In this document: piece by piece, positions 15,558 through 24,401 of the stretch
Position numbering within the stretch: the first letter of the stretch is position 1
Layout: each line of letters opens with the position of its first letter
Assembly (NCBI GenBank): GCA_022843225.1
Contig: JALHOC010000012.1
Coordinates: 1 to 33,928, forward strand
Source: Hyphomonadaceae bacterium
GTDB taxonomy: Bacteria; Pseudomonadota; Alphaproteobacteria; Caulobacterales; Aquidulcibacteraceae
DNA length: 33,928 nt
Reading direction: 5' to 3'
Notes under the pieces: model-generated
Databases searched by the model: none
What the model saw: the letters and a program-made list of their open reading frames with translations, nothing else
Told to the model about the DNA's origin: nothing
Program-made: the position numbers and the translations under genes

Positions 15558-16378
15558 ACATCTCCTCGACCACCCAGGTCTATGGCGTCATCGGGAGCCC
15601 CGTGCGGCATTCGCTGTCGCCCATCCTGCACAACGCCTGGATCGCCGATCATGGGCTTAATGCTGTCTATGTGGCGCTCGAACTCAAGAACGAGAACCCG
15701 ATCGCGGCCCTGCGCGCCCTCGGGTCCTTCGGTGTGCGCGGCGCCAATGTCACCGTGCCCTACAAAGAAGCCGCCGCGCGCGCGGCAGGCGCGACGGACC
15801 TTGCGGTGGCGAATGTCTTGCGCTGGGACGAAATGGGCGGGCAGTCTGCCTTCAACACGGACGGCTTGGGTTTTGTGCACGCGCTGTCCGAGAGCCAGCC
15901 GGATTGGCGCGCGCGTGTGAAACGCGTGCTTGTCATCGGCGCAGGCGGCGCGGGGCAGGGCATTGCGCGGGCCCTGAGCCCGCATGCCGATACCCTTCAT
16001 ATCGCCAATCGCACGCCGGCTCGCGCCGACGAAACCGCAGCCCTGATCCCCAATGGTCGCGCGCTGAGATGGGAAGATCTGGAGCGCGGCTTTGGCGGCG
16101 CTGATCTGATTGTACAAACCACAAGCCTCGGCATGACGGGGCAGCCCGACCAAGCATGGCCGGTGGAGATGTGCCGTGACGGCGCGATCATTGCCGACAT
16201 TGTCTATCGCCCACTTGAAACGCCGTTGCTTGCCGCCGCGCGCTCACGCGGCCTCGCGACCATGGATGGCCTCGGCATGTTGATCCATCAGGCCGCGCTC
16301 TCGTTCGAGCTTTGGTTTGGGATTATGCCAGATGTCGCAAAGGCGCGCGCGCGGTTGATGGCGGCGCTCGCGGCATGA
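15554..16378 (+). CDS. aroE: Shikimate dehydrogenase AroE
   Basis: This reduces 3-dehydroshikimate to shikimate with NADPH in aromatic amino acid synthesis. It has 274 residues. The substrate-binding [12 protein letters not shown] (12-23), the catalytic lysine in [10 protein letters not shown] (about 63-72) and NTDGLGF (about 97-103) are intact. The nucleotide-binding site reads [10 protein letters not shown]. The C-terminal [18 protein letters not shown] is typical. It is flanked by four-base overlaps with maf and coaE, indicating one translational unit. No anomalies are seen. Confidence 0.97.
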   Translation: MNISSTTQVYGVIGSPVRHSLSPILHNAWIADHGLNAVYVALELKNENPIAALRALGSFGVRGANVTVPYKEAAARAAGATDLAVANVLRWDEMGGQSAFNTDGLGFVHALSESQPDWRARVKRVLVIGAGGAGQGIARALSPHADTLHIANRTPARADETAALIPNGRALRWEDLERGFGGADLIVQTTSLGMTGQPDQAWPVEMCRDGAIIADIVYRPLETPLLAAARSRGLATMDGLGMLIHQAALSFELWFGIMPDVAKARARLMAALAA

Positions 16379-16968
16379 AAATCATCGGACTCACCGGGTC
16401 GATCGGCATGGGGAAGTCGACGGTGGCGCGGATGTTCGCGGAAGAGGGCGCGCCTTTTTTTGATTCCGACGCGGCCGTGCATGCCTTGTATGCGCCTGGT
16501 GGTGCGGGGGTGACGGCTGTCGAAGCAGCGTTTCCCGGTGTTGCGCGCGCTGGCGGCATTGACCGCGCCCTACTGTCGCCGCGCGTTGTCAGCGATGCTG
16601 AGGCGATGCGGCGACTTGAAAGCATCGTGCACCCCCTTGTGCGCCAAGCGCAGCTCGATTTCCTCGCCGCCCAGGCGGCGGAGGGCGCGGCTTTTGCCGT
16701 GCTCGATATTCCGCTCCTGCTTGAAGGCGGCAACGCGCAGGGCGTGGACGCGGTCGTTGTGGTTTCGGCTCCCGCCGATGTGCAGCGCGCGCGCGTTTTG
16801 GCCCGGCCGGGCATGAGCGCGGAGAAGTTCGAGGCAATTCTGGCGCGGCAAATGCCAGATGCCGAGAAGCGCGCGCGCGCGGACTTCGTCATCGACACGG
16901 GGTGTAGCCTGGAGGAAACGCGCGCCCAGGTTCGCGCGACGCTAGACGCCCTGCGCGAACAGGACTAG
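16375..16968 (+). CDS. coaE: Dephospho-CoA kinase CoaE
   Basis: This phosphorylates the 3' hydroxyl of dephospho-CoA, the last step of coenzyme A synthesis. It has 197 residues starting [16 protein letters not shown], with the P-loop at residues 8-16. [14 protein letters not shown], a conserved ESIVHPLVR segment and [10 protein letters not shown] follow. The ATG at 16375 overlaps the aroE stop (ATGA); the frame is open upstream to 16312 but that part has no CoaE similarity. It precedes dnaQ by nine bases. The aroE-coaE-dnaQ order is a conserved alphaproteobacterial arrangement. Confidence 0.96.
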   Translation: MKIIGLTGSIGMGKSTVARMFAEEGAPFFDSDAAVHALYAPGGAGVTAVEAAFPGVARAGGIDRALLSPRVVSDAEAMRRLESIVHPLVRQAQLDFLAAQAAEGAAFAVLDIPLLLEGGNAQGVDAVVVVSAPADVQRARVLARPGMSAEKFEAILARQMPDAEKRARADFVIDTGCSLEETRAQVRATLDALREQD

Positions 16969-16977
16969 CGCGGTCAC

Positions 16978-17724
16978 ATGCGTGAAATCGTTTTCGATAC
17001 GGAAACCACCGGCGTTTTTCCGGACCATCAAGAGCCAGAACTGCGTGACCGCATCGTCGAGATCGGCTGTGTCGAGATCGTGAATCTGGAGCGCACGGGC
17101 CGCGAATTTCACGTCTATCTCAACCCCGAACGCTCGGTGCCGGAGGAGGTGGTGCGCGTTCACGGGCTCACCCGCGACTTTCTGATCCGCCACAAACGGT
17201 TCGCCGAAATCGTGGACGACTTCTTAGAGTTTATCGGCGACGCGCCGATGGTGGCGCACAATGCCTCGTTCGACCAAGGCTTCCTCAATGCCGAGATGCG
17301 CCGCATCGGTCGGGGCGAGGCGCCGGGGGCGCGCTTCGTCGATACGCTGATGATCGCGCGCAAGCGCTTTCCCGGCGCGTCCTGCTCGCTGGATGCCTTG
17401 GCGAAAAGATTCCAGCTCGATCGCTACGGTTTTGATCTCGCCGCCCGCAAGGGCCCGGGCGGCCACGGCGCCTTGATCGATGCGCGGATACTGGCGGAAG
17501 TTTATCTGCAGCTTAAAGGCGGGCGCGAGCAGCGCTTGGCGTTCGAAGCCGATGCTGCCGACGCGCGCGGCGATGCGTCGGCGCCGCGCACCATCCAGTT
17601 CGCGCAACGCCAACCTAGGGCGAGCCCGCTTCCTTCGCGGATGACGCCGCAAGAAGAAGCGGATCACGCCGCGTTTGTAGCGGGACTTGGCCAGAACGCG
17701 CTGTGGCTGAAGGTCGGGTCTTGA
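16978..17724 (+). CDS. dnaQ: DNA polymerase III epsilon subunit DnaQ (3'-5' proofreading exonuclease)
   Basis: This DEDDh exonuclease proofreads the replicative polymerase. It has 248 residues. Exo I is DTETTG (Asp7, Glu9), Exo II is HNASFDQGFL (Asp99) and Exo III is HGALIDA (His163, Asp168). The C-terminal part (about 180-248) carries a low-complexity linker ending PLPSRMTPQEEADHAAFVAGLG, the region expected to contact the alpha subunit. It follows coaE by nine bases and faces secB across a four-base gap. The ribosome binding site is weak. Confidence 0.96.
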   Translation: MREIVFDTETTGVFPDHQEPELRDRIVEIGCVEIVNLERTGREFHVYLNPERSVPEEVVRVHGLTRDFLIRHKRFAEIVDDFLEFIGDAPMVAHNASFDQGFLNAEMRRIGRGEAPGARFVDTLMIARKRFPGASCSLDALAKRFQLDRYGFDLAARKGPGGHGALIDARILAEVYLQLKGGREQRLAFEADAADARGDASAPRTIQFAQRQPRASPLPSRMTPQEEADHAAFVAGLGQNALWLKVGS

Positions 17725-17728
17725 CCGC

Positions 17729-18238
17729 TCAACCCGTCGATTGCTGACCGAGCGGCACGTCCTGGCGTTGCTCGCGCGCGCGCAGCTCGTTCATGTAGAG
17801 CGGCGTAAAGTCGATCGGGTTAATCAGCAGTGGCGGGTACCCGCCCTCGCGCGTAATCTCGGCGAGGATTTGCCGGCTGAACGGAAAAAGCAGCCGCGGG
17901 CACTCAATCCAGATCAGCGGCTCGGTATCGTCTGAGCGCACATTCACGAACTGAAAAGCGCCTGAATAGACGAGGTTGACCGCGAAGAGCGGGGCCTCGC
18001 CGCGACGGGCCTGGACGTTGATGCAGAGATCGACCTCAAAGGCTTCGCCGTTTTCGCCCAGCGGGCGTGACTTCACCTCAACACCCATGTCGATCGTGGG
18101 CTGAATGTCGTAGGCCTGGGTGGCGACCGCGCCCATCGCGTTCTGGAATGAAAGTTCCTTAACGTACTGAGAGAGCACGCGCAGATGGGGAAATTCGGCC
18201 TGAGGGAGGGCGCCATCAGGCGCGGCTTGGGTTGTCAT
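17729..18238 (-). CDS. secB: Protein-export chaperone SecB
   Basis: This is a tetrameric cytosolic chaperone that holds precursors unfolded and delivers them to SecA. It has 169 residues; FPHLRVLSQYVKELSFQNAMG at the start and LLFPFSRQILAEITREGGYPPLLINPIDFTPLY later are characteristic. It is convergent with dnaQ and divergent from the Tim44-domain gene across about 166 bp. The acidic, flexible C-terminal tail (QRQDVPLGQQSTG) is short. The location beside dnaQ is conserved in many alphaproteobacteria. No anomalies are seen. Confidence 0.96.
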   Translation of the reverse strand: MTTQAAPDGALPQAEFPHLRVLSQYVKELSFQNAMGAVATQAYDIQPTIDMGVEVKSRPLGENGEAFEVDLCINVQARRGEAPLFAVNLVYSGAFQFVNVRSDDTEPLIWIECPRLLFPFSRQILAEITREGGYPPLLINPIDFTPLYMNELRAREQRQDVPLGQQSTG

Positions 18239-18404
18239 GGGGCCAACTCGCGACTTTGTGGGGGCCGTCGGGGCAGGGGCGCTACCATGCGATCACCAGC
18301 CTCGCAACGCAACCGCGCTGGCGAAGCGGGCTTATCCGCACTATCTTGCATCAAATACCTACGGCGCGACGGCTGAGGCGCTGATTTTCTCGGAGTTCCC
18401 AGAC

Positions 18405-18998
18405 GTGGACCAGGGCTTGCTCGAAATACTGATATTGGCGTTTGTGGCGGGCTTTGTTCTGTTCCGCCTCTACACGACATTGGGCAAGCGGACCGGCTCG
18501 GAGCGCCCGGCGCAGCCGCAGCCGGTGCAAGGTGACTTGCCGCGTGAACAGCCCCTCGCCCAGAAGCCCGCGCCGACGCCGGGCGGAACCGCTGGCGAGG
18601 GTCTGATTTCTATTGTGCGCGCCGATCCGAGCTTTGACGTCGATCATTTCGTGGCTGGCGCGCGCGGCGCTTACGAATTGATCATCCAGGCTTTCGCCAA
18701 GGGCGATCGCGACGCATTGCGCGGGCTGCTGACCCCGAGGGTCTTCGAGTCCTATGCTGCGGCGATCGACAAGCGCGAAGAATCCGGCGGTCCGGCGCCT
18801 GAACTCGTGCGCTTGCGCCACGCTGAAATCACCGAAGCAGAGATGCGCGGCGACACCGCCCGCGTCACCGTGAAGTTCGAAGCCGAACTGGCTGAAGGCG
18901 CCCATGGCGTGCGCGACGCCCGTGAGCGTTGGACCTTCGAACGCGCCGTCACGTCGCCCGACCCCAATTGGTTGCTCGCGCGCGTCACCGCTGCGTGA
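18405..18998 (+). CDS. Tim44/TimA domain protein
   Basis: This is a 197-residue protein with one N-terminal membrane segment (about residues 5-22) ending in LFRLYTTLGKRTG, a proline/glutamine-rich linker and a Tim44-like domain (about 70-197: FVAGARGAYELIIQAFAKGDRDALRGLL, RERWTFER). The mitochondrial homologue helps import across the inner membrane; in bacteria the family's role is not settled. I chose GTG 18405 because CGGAG lies nine bases upstream and the protein then starts directly before the membrane helix; the frame is open to 18237 but that segment looks non-coding. It diverges from secB and overlaps the next gene by four bases. Confidence 0.85.
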   Translation: MDQGLLEILILAFVAGFVLFRLYTTLGKRTGSERPAQPQPVQGDLPREQPLAQKPAPTPGGTAGEGLISIVRADPSFDVDHFVAGARGAYELIIQAFAKGDRDALRGLLTPRVFESYAAAIDKREESGGPAPELVRLRHAEITEAEMRGDTARVTVKFEAELAEGAHGVRDARERWTFERAVTSPDPNWLLARVTAA

Positions 18999-19510
18999 GT
19001 GGGCGTAAACGCGAACTAACAGCCGACGAGAAGCAGCTTTGGCGGCGCGTCGCGTCAGGGCTGAAACGCCGCCGCCGTGCGCTCCCCGAGCCCGATGCAG
19101 CGCTGATCGCCGAACACAAGCCGCGAAGCCGCGCGCAGAATCCCTCGCCCAGCCCAGCGCCACGCACACCAGCAAAGCTCGCGCCGCCACCGGCCGAGCG
19201 TGGGGCCGAGAAGCGCGTGCGGCGCGGCAAGCTCGAGATCGGCGCGACCTTGGATTTGCACGGCCACACGCAGGTGACCGGACAGGCCGCGCTCGAACGG
19301 TTTCTGGCCGCAGCCAGCGCGCGCGGCGACAGCACGGTGATTGTGGTCACTGGGGTCGGCCGCGCCGGGGAGGGCGTGCTGAAGCGCCGCTTGCCTGAAT
19401 GGCTGGCTTCCCCTTCCGTGCGCCCAATGATTTCGGGGTTCGCGCAAGCGCATCAGCGCCACGGCGGCGCCGGCGCTTATTATGTCTTCATTAAGCGGTC
19501 GCGGACGTAA
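18995..19510 (+). CDS. Smr domain protein
   Basis: This is a 171-residue protein with an Smr (MutS2 C-terminal-like) domain in its second half. The signatures are LDLHGH (86-91), VVTGVGRAGEGVLK (117-130) and GGAGAYYVFIKR near the end. The N-terminal half is basic and proline-rich. Some Smr proteins are nucleases acting on DNA or on stalled-ribosome mRNA; substrate here is unknown. GTG 18995 overlaps the Tim44-domain stop (GTGA). In several alphaproteobacteria a mltA gene stands between the Tim44 and Smr genes; it is absent here. Confidence 0.9.
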   Translation: MSGRKRELTADEKQLWRRVASGLKRRRRALPEPDAALIAEHKPRSRAQNPSPSPAPRTPAKLAPPPAERGAEKRVRRGKLEIGATLDLHGHTQVTGQAALERFLAAASARGDSTVIVVTGVGRAGEGVLKRRLPEWLASPSVRPMISGFAQAHQRHGGAGAYYVFIKRSRT

Positions 19511-19604
19511 CAACGTGCAGCGGCGCGCCAAACACATGCAGCTTGTACAAAAAGCGGCGGCATTCAGGCCCTACTAACCAAATGCGGCAAGGGTCTTGTC
19601 CGCA

Positions 19605-21716
19605 ATGCTGCATCGTTGGATCCAAGGACTTGCTTCACTGAAGCTGCGCCGGCCGCGCAGCTTGGCAAGCCGTGCCGCGCTGCTGACCACCACATTTGTC
19701 GTCGTCACGGCGGCCTTGTGCGCCACTACATTGCTTATTGGCGCGCACCGCGAGAGCGCCCGACATCAAATCGCGGTTCTCTCGGATCTAACCATCCACG
19801 CAGCAACGCAATGGGGCGGCTTGATAGAAGAGGGCCGGCGCGACGAACTGGATCGCGTCGTCGGTCGTGTCATTGCGCGCGCCACGGTTATGCAGGTTTC
19901 GCTGCACGACGCCCACGGCGGCGTTCTGACCGAACGCGTCGACGATCGGCGCGGGGCGGCGCTGCTTGAGGGGCTTGAGCAACGTGCGCGCGAAAGCGGC
20001 GAGATTGCCATAGCGCGAAGCGGCGAGGGCGTTGCGTTCGCCGCGCCGATGATGCGCGCGGGCCGCATGATCGGCGTCGGTTTGATTGTCTGGACGCCGG
20101 ACGCCTACCGCTTAAATGCATTCGTCGCACTAGCGCCATTTCTGTTGATCGCGGCGGGCCTTGTTCTGATTTCGATTCCGCTCACGGCGATCTTGGTGCG
20201 TCGCGCAGCCGCGCCTCTGCATGCGCTGACCGCACAGGCGGAGCGCATCGCAAGCGGGGCGGAACTCGCGCCGATCGAGATTGTCAGCCACGATGAGTTT
20301 CAGACTCTGGCGACCGCCTTCAACAGGATGACCGCGCGGCTCGATGAATCGCTGCGTCGCATTCAAGACATAGCTTTCATCGACCCCATCACCCAATTGC
20401 CCAATCAGGATAGGTTCGCGCGCGAGATCGACTTTGCGCTCCTACAGGATGGCAGCGAGCTTGGCGCAGTGGCGGTATTTGAACTTCAACGGATCGCGAA
20501 GTTGCGACCGACGCTTGAATCTAATGCGGCGCGCGACCTCACGAGGGCGATCGCGACGCACTTCGCGGAAGCAACCCGCGCGGTGGATAAACTAGTGGCG
20601 CCGGCGCACCGAGGGGACCGCCGCGCCCTGGCCGCCCGGCTCGGCGCAGACGAGTTTGGCGTGTTCGCGCCACGCCTTGCTTCGGCGACGGATGCCGCGC
20701 GCTTTGCTCAACATGTGAACGCCGCTCTCAATCGTCCCTTCGAATGGCGTGGCCACAAGCTCGCTCTAGGCGCTTCCTGCGGGGTCGCGCTCACGCCCCG
20801 CGATGGGGGCGACGCCGGCGCGGTGATCCGGCGCGCGCGTTTGGCGCTTGGCGCCGCACACGCCTCGCCGGCGCGGGTCCGCTTGTTTACGCCGGCTTTG
20901 GATCGCGAGGTCAATGCGCGCCTCAATTTGGAGCGCGAGATGCGCGGCGCTTTGGAGCGCAACGAGTTTCGCGCGTTCTTTCAGCCCAAGCTGAATCTGG
21001 CCACCGGGCGGATCGAAGCGTGCGAGGCGCTCGCGCGGTGGGTGCGCCCTGACCGCACGATCATTGGGCCCGCGCGCTTCATTCCGGTCGCCGAAGAGAA
21101 CGGTCTCATTGGGCCGCTCTCGGAAGCCATCATGCGCGAGGCGTGTTGGAAAGCGGCCGCATGGGCGCGCGCGGGGCAGCCGGTTAAGGTGGCCGTCAAT
21201 GTCTCGGCGTTGCAATTCCGGGGCGAACGCTTCGCCGAGGGCGTGCTACGCATCATTGAACACGCCGGGCTCTCACCGGATCAGCTCGAACTGGAAATCA
21301 CGGAAACGGTGGCGCTTGAAGATCCAGAGCGCGCCGCGCGTACGATTAGGCCTTTGCGAGACGCCGGCGTGCGGTTGGCGATCGATGATTTCGGCTGCGG
21401 GCACTCGAGCTTATCGGTGCTTTCGAAGCTTCCGTTTGATGTGATTAAGATCGACCAGCAATTCATTCGCGCGCTAAGCCGGGGCGATCGGCAGGCCGTG
21501 GCGATCATCGAAATGATTCTCGCGCTCGCTAGTGCGTTGGGTATGGAAGTTGTCGCCGAGGGCATTGAGCGCCGTGAAGAGATGGATTTCATGCGCGCGC
21601 ATGGCTGCCACTGGGCTCAGGGCTTCCTGAGCGGGGCGGCGGTCTCGGCGCACGAATTCACGGAATTGTTGCGTCGCCAAGCCAGCGAAGAGATTGCAGC
21701 CGAAGATGCCGCTTGA
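19605..21716 (+). CDS. Membrane-bound degenerate-GGDEF/EAL protein, probable c-di-GMP phosphodiesterase
   Basis: This is a 703-residue signalling protein. It has two transmembrane helices (about residues 27-47 and 175-197) enclosing a periplasmic sensor region, a HAMP linker (about 199-252), a GGDEF domain and a C-terminal EAL domain. The GGDEF signature is GADEF (in RLGADEFGVF) and the DxLTGLPNR motif reads DPITQLPNQ, so cyclase activity is unlikely. The EAL motifs look intact: EALARW, NVS, EITET, AIDDFGCGHSSL, VIKID, VVAEGIE and QGFLSG. I chose ATG 19605 because AAGGG lies 11 bases upstream; a TTG at 19596 has too short a spacing. It stands alone. Confidence 0.9.
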   Translation: MLHRWIQGLASLKLRRPRSLASRAALLTTTFVVVTAALCATTLLIGAHRESARHQIAVLSDLTIHAATQWGGLIEEGRRDELDRVVGRVIARATVMQVSLHDAHGGVLTERVDDRRGAALLEGLEQRARESGEIAIARSGEGVAFAAPMMRAGRMIGVGLIVWTPDAYRLNAFVALAPFLLIAAGLVLISIPLTAILVRRAAAPLHALTAQAERIASGAELAPIEIVSHDEFQTLATAFNRMTARLDESLRRIQDIAFIDPITQLPNQDRFAREIDFALLQDGSELGAVAVFELQRIAKLRPTLESNAARDLTRAIATHFAEATRAVDKLVAPAHRGDRRALAARLGADEFGVFAPRLASATDAARFAQHVNAALNRPFEWRGHKLALGASCGVALTPRDGGDAGAVIRRARLALGAAHASPARVRLFTPALDREVNARLNLEREMRGALERNEFRAFFQPKLNLATGRIEACEALARWVRPDRTIIGPARFIPVAEENGLIGPLSEAIMREACWKAAAWARAGQPVKVAVNVSALQFRGERFAEGVLRIIEHAGLSPDQLELEITETVALEDPERAARTIRPLRDAGVRLAIDDFGCGHSSLSVLSKLPFDVIKIDQQFIRALSRGDRQAVAIIEMILALASALGMEVVAEGIERREEMDFMRAHGCHWAQGFLSGAAVSAHEFTELLRRQASEEIAAEDAA

Positions 21717-21777
21717 TCGCGACGCGGCGAGCGGTCAACCTGACCCCCAGAAGAGATGCCGTGATGGGGGTTGATTG

Positions 21778-22941
21778 ATGACGGATCGCGCCGCTCTGGA
21801 CGCCGCCGCTGCCGCCGGCGTCATTACCAGCGAGCAGGCGCGGGCTCTGCAGGACTTCCTTTCTCAGCGATCGCTGGACGCACAGGCGGCGTCTGTTGAT
21901 GGCGAAGAGAACCTCAGGTTCATCCGTAACTTTCACGACGTGTTTCTCGCCATTGGCATCGTGCTGTTCGCTGCAGGCTTGGCGGTAGGCATCGGCTCGG
22001 TCGTCGCGGGTCAGAAGAGCCCCGCCACCGCATCCGTTATGGTGGGCATATTGTCTTTCCTTGCCGCAGGCACGCTTTGGGGGCTCGGTGAAGTGTTTGC
22101 GCTTCGCCGCCGGTTGTTCTTGCCCGCTATCGCCATTGTGCTGTCCTTGACCGCTTTCGCGGTGGTTGGCGCCGCCACGCTCTATGCAGGTGTGTTGCTG
22201 GGGCAGGGGTTTGAGCTGAATGTCGATTTTGAGAGCATGCCCGCAGAGGTGCGCACGGGAATTCTGATCGCCCTGGCGGCTGGCGTGATCGCGCCAGCCT
22301 TGTTCTATGCGCGTTTTCGATTGCCGTTTTCGCTTGGCCTTGTGGGCATGACTGCGGCGATGTTTTTGCTCGTCTCCGCGCTCATGGTTGATTTCGAGGC
22401 GGCGACACGACTTCTGCCTGCACTGACGCTTCTGCTCGGCGCTTCGCTATTCGGCGCCGCTGTCGCGTTTGACGCACGCGACCCAGCGCGCGCGACCCAC
22501 CTATCGGACAATGGGTTCTGGCTACATTTCGCGGCGGCGCCGCTCATTCTCAACGGTGCGTTTGGATTGGTGGGGCAGGCCTTTCGAAGCGGTGCTTCAA
22601 CCGACGCGAGCGGGCTTATTCAGGCAAGCGCCAATGGGGCCGACGCCGTCGCGCCCGCCTTGGCGACCTTGGTTGTTGTGCTGTTGCTTGGGTTTGTGTC
22701 GCTTCTGATAAACCGCCGCGCGCTGATCGTTTCCGCGTTGCTTACGACCGGCGTGGCGATCGGCGTTCTGCTCAACGCGGTTGGCCTCGGCGCCGGCGCG
22801 CTGGCGGCGTCAACGCTGATTGTGCTCGGCGCATTCGTGCTTGTCTTGGGCGCGGGGTGGCGCGTGGCGCGCCGAGGTCTACTCGGTTGGGTGAAGCCCG
22901 ACGGCCCGTGGGCGCGCATCTTCCCGCCGGAAGCGGCCTAG
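21778..22941 (+). CDS. Multi-pass membrane protein of unknown function
   Basis: This is a 387-residue protein with a soluble N-terminus (about 1-45: DRAALDAAAAAGVITSEQARALQDFL) followed by roughly eight to ten hydrophobic helices and a short basic tail. The N-terminal pattern resembles DUF2157-type proteins, but I do not assign it with confidence. The start is ATG 21778 with a G-rich ribosome binding site (GGGGG) just upstream; a TTG at 21775 is also in frame. Its stop (22939-22941) overlaps the stop of the convergent kinase gene by four bases. No substrate or partner can be inferred. Confidence 0.75.
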   Translation: MTDRAALDAAAAAGVITSEQARALQDFLSQRSLDAQAASVDGEENLRFIRNFHDVFLAIGIVLFAAGLAVGIGSVVAGQKSPATASVMVGILSFLAAGTLWGLGEVFALRRRLFLPAIAIVLSLTAFAVVGAATLYAGVLLGQGFELNVDFESMPAEVRTGILIALAAGVIAPALFYARFRLPFSLGLVGMTAAMFLLVSALMVDFEAATRLLPALTLLLGASLFGAAVAFDARDPARATHLSDNGFWLHFAAAPLILNGAFGLVGQAFRSGASTDASGLIQASANGADAVAPALATLVVVLLLGFVSLLINRRALIVSALLTTGVAIGVLLNAVGLGAGALAASTLIVLGAFVLVLGAGWRVARRGLLGWVKPDGPWARIFPPEAA

Positions 22942-23936
22942 ACCCGGAATCCGTTGCTCAATGCGAGCGCGCGCAGATTCGTTTCTGGCCGCGGGCCAAC
23001 GTGAGAAATCACCTCCGCCGCGGCCAAAGAGGCAAGCGCGCCGCACTCGGCCAAGGGTCGCCCGCGCGCGTGCGCGAACAGAAAGCCTGCCGCGTACTGA
23101 TCGCCCGCGCCGGTGGAATCCACGACTTGCGTTACCGGCATCGCCGGTACGGCAATAATCTCGTGGCGCGTGATGACAAGCGATCCCTCCGCCGAGCGCG
23201 TAACTGCGATGAGCGGGCACGCCTCGCGCGCGGCGGCGATCGCGGCCTCCAATGTTTCGCTTTGATAGAGCGAGATGATCTCGGCTTCGTTGGCGAACAG
23301 AACATCGATGTGGCCCGCGACCAAATGCTTGAAGCTGTCGCGGTGGCGATCGACACAGAATTTGTCCGAAAGCGTCAAAGAAACTTTCCGCCCCGCTGCC
23401 CGTGCGATCTCGGCGGCGTGGACGAAAGCGGCCTTGGCTTCGTCGCGATCGAACAGATAGCCCTCCAGGAACAAGGTCTCACCCGCGCGGATGAGGTCGG
23501 CGTCGATGTCGTCGGGCGCGAGAAACGTCGATGCGCCGAGATACGTGTTCATGGAGCGATGGCCATCGGGCGTCACCGCGATGATCGAACGGGCGGTGCC
23601 CGGTGGCGCATGGCGCGGCGCGGTTTCGAAATGCACGCCGGCGGCGCGGAATTCGGTGCGAAACCGCTCGCCCAGAGCGTCATCGGCAACCTTGCCGATA
23701 TAGCCGGCCGAGCCGCCTAAGCTTGTCACGCCGGTCATCGTATTCGCGGCCGAGCCGCCCGCCGCCATGATCGCGCCGGAGAGCCGTGCGGTCAGGTGGT
23801 CGGCGCGCGCTTCATCGATCAGCGAGGTCGCGTCCTTGGGGATGCCTTCCTCGATCAAGAAGGACTCGGGGACGGACTGGATGAGATCGATGATGGCGTT
23901 GCCGACGGCGACGATATCGTAGTGTTCAACGGGCAT
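22938..23936 (-). CDS. PfkB-family carbohydrate/adenosine kinase
   Basis: This is a 332-residue ribokinase-fold enzyme. GGSAANTMTG marks the substrate-binding N-terminus, and DSTGAGDQYAAGFLF (about 271-285) is the PfkB C-terminal signature with the catalytic aspartate and anion hole. The overall length and N-terminus (YDIVAVGNAIIDL) fit alphaproteobacterial adenosine-kinase-like proteins; ribose or another nucleoside are alternatives. Start at 23934-23936 is chosen by the family N-terminus; no ribosome binding site is evident and the frame continues upstream to 24002. It diverges from the small lipoprotein gene. Confidence 0.88.
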   Translation of the reverse strand: MPVEHYDIVAVGNAIIDLIQSVPESFLIEEGIPKDATSLIDEARADHLTARLSGAIMAAGGSAANTMTGVTSLGGSAGYIGKVADDALGERFRTEFRAAGVHFETAPRHAPPGTARSIIAVTPDGHRSMNTYLGASTFLAPDDIDADLIRAGETLFLEGYLFDRDEAKAAFVHAAEIARAAGRKVSLTLSDKFCVDRHRDSFKHLVAGHIDVLFANEAEIISLYQSETLEAAIAAAREACPLIAVTRSAEGSLVITRHEIIAVPAMPVTQVVDSTGAGDQYAAGFLFAHARGRPLAECGALASLAAAEVISHVGPRPETNLRALALSNGFRV

Positions 23937-24011
23937 GGGGGCAGGGGCTAGCTTGGGCTGGGCGCCGTTGCAAGCATTGCGAGCGCGGCATTTGGGCGGC
24001 ATGGTCGGGGC

Positions 24012-24401
24012 ATGCGATTCATAAGTCTTATTGCCGCTTTGGCAGCGTTGTCGGCGTGCGCGACAACTCCGCTCCCAGCATCACGTGCCGGCGCCTCAGC
24101 GCCCGCGAATGCGGGAGCGCCTTCGCGGGCGGCGCAATTGCTGGCCGCCGCCGGTTCGTCGACCGCGCCAACGCGGGCCGAGATCGAGCGTGCGCTTGGC
24201 GCGCCGGACATCGCCCGCCAAGATGGAGCAGGCGCGGCGCTGACGTATCGCTCGCAGAATTGCGCGCTCTTGTTGGTGTTTGTGTCGGATGCGCGCAATG
24301 CGATGCGCTTGGCGCAAGCTCATCCGAGTGCGCGCCGCGCGGGTGAGGCGTCGCCCAGTCTCGATCAGTGTGCAGCGGAAGCAGCGCAGCGGCGCAATTG
24401 A
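24012..24401 (+). CDS. Small hypothetical lipoprotein
   Basis: This is a 129-residue protein with a lipoprotein signal (lipobox LSAC, Cys16), an alanine/proline-rich stretch to about residue 48 and a C-terminal part containing PTRAEIERALGAPDIARQDG and TYRSQNCALLLVFV. This latter layout resembles SmpA/OmlA-type small lipoproteins but the match is not strong enough to name. Its TGA overlaps the ATG of the ATP-grasp gene (TGATG), implying coupled translation. Two cysteines (in QNCALL and DQCAAE) follow the mature N-terminus. Codon usage matches its neighbours. Confidence 0.75.
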   Translation: MRFISLIAALAALSACATTPLPASRAGASAPANAGAPSRAAQLLAAAGSSTAPTRAEIERALGAPDIARQDGAGAALTYRSQNCALLLVFVSDARNAMRLAQAHPSARRAGEASPSLDQCAAEAAQRRN

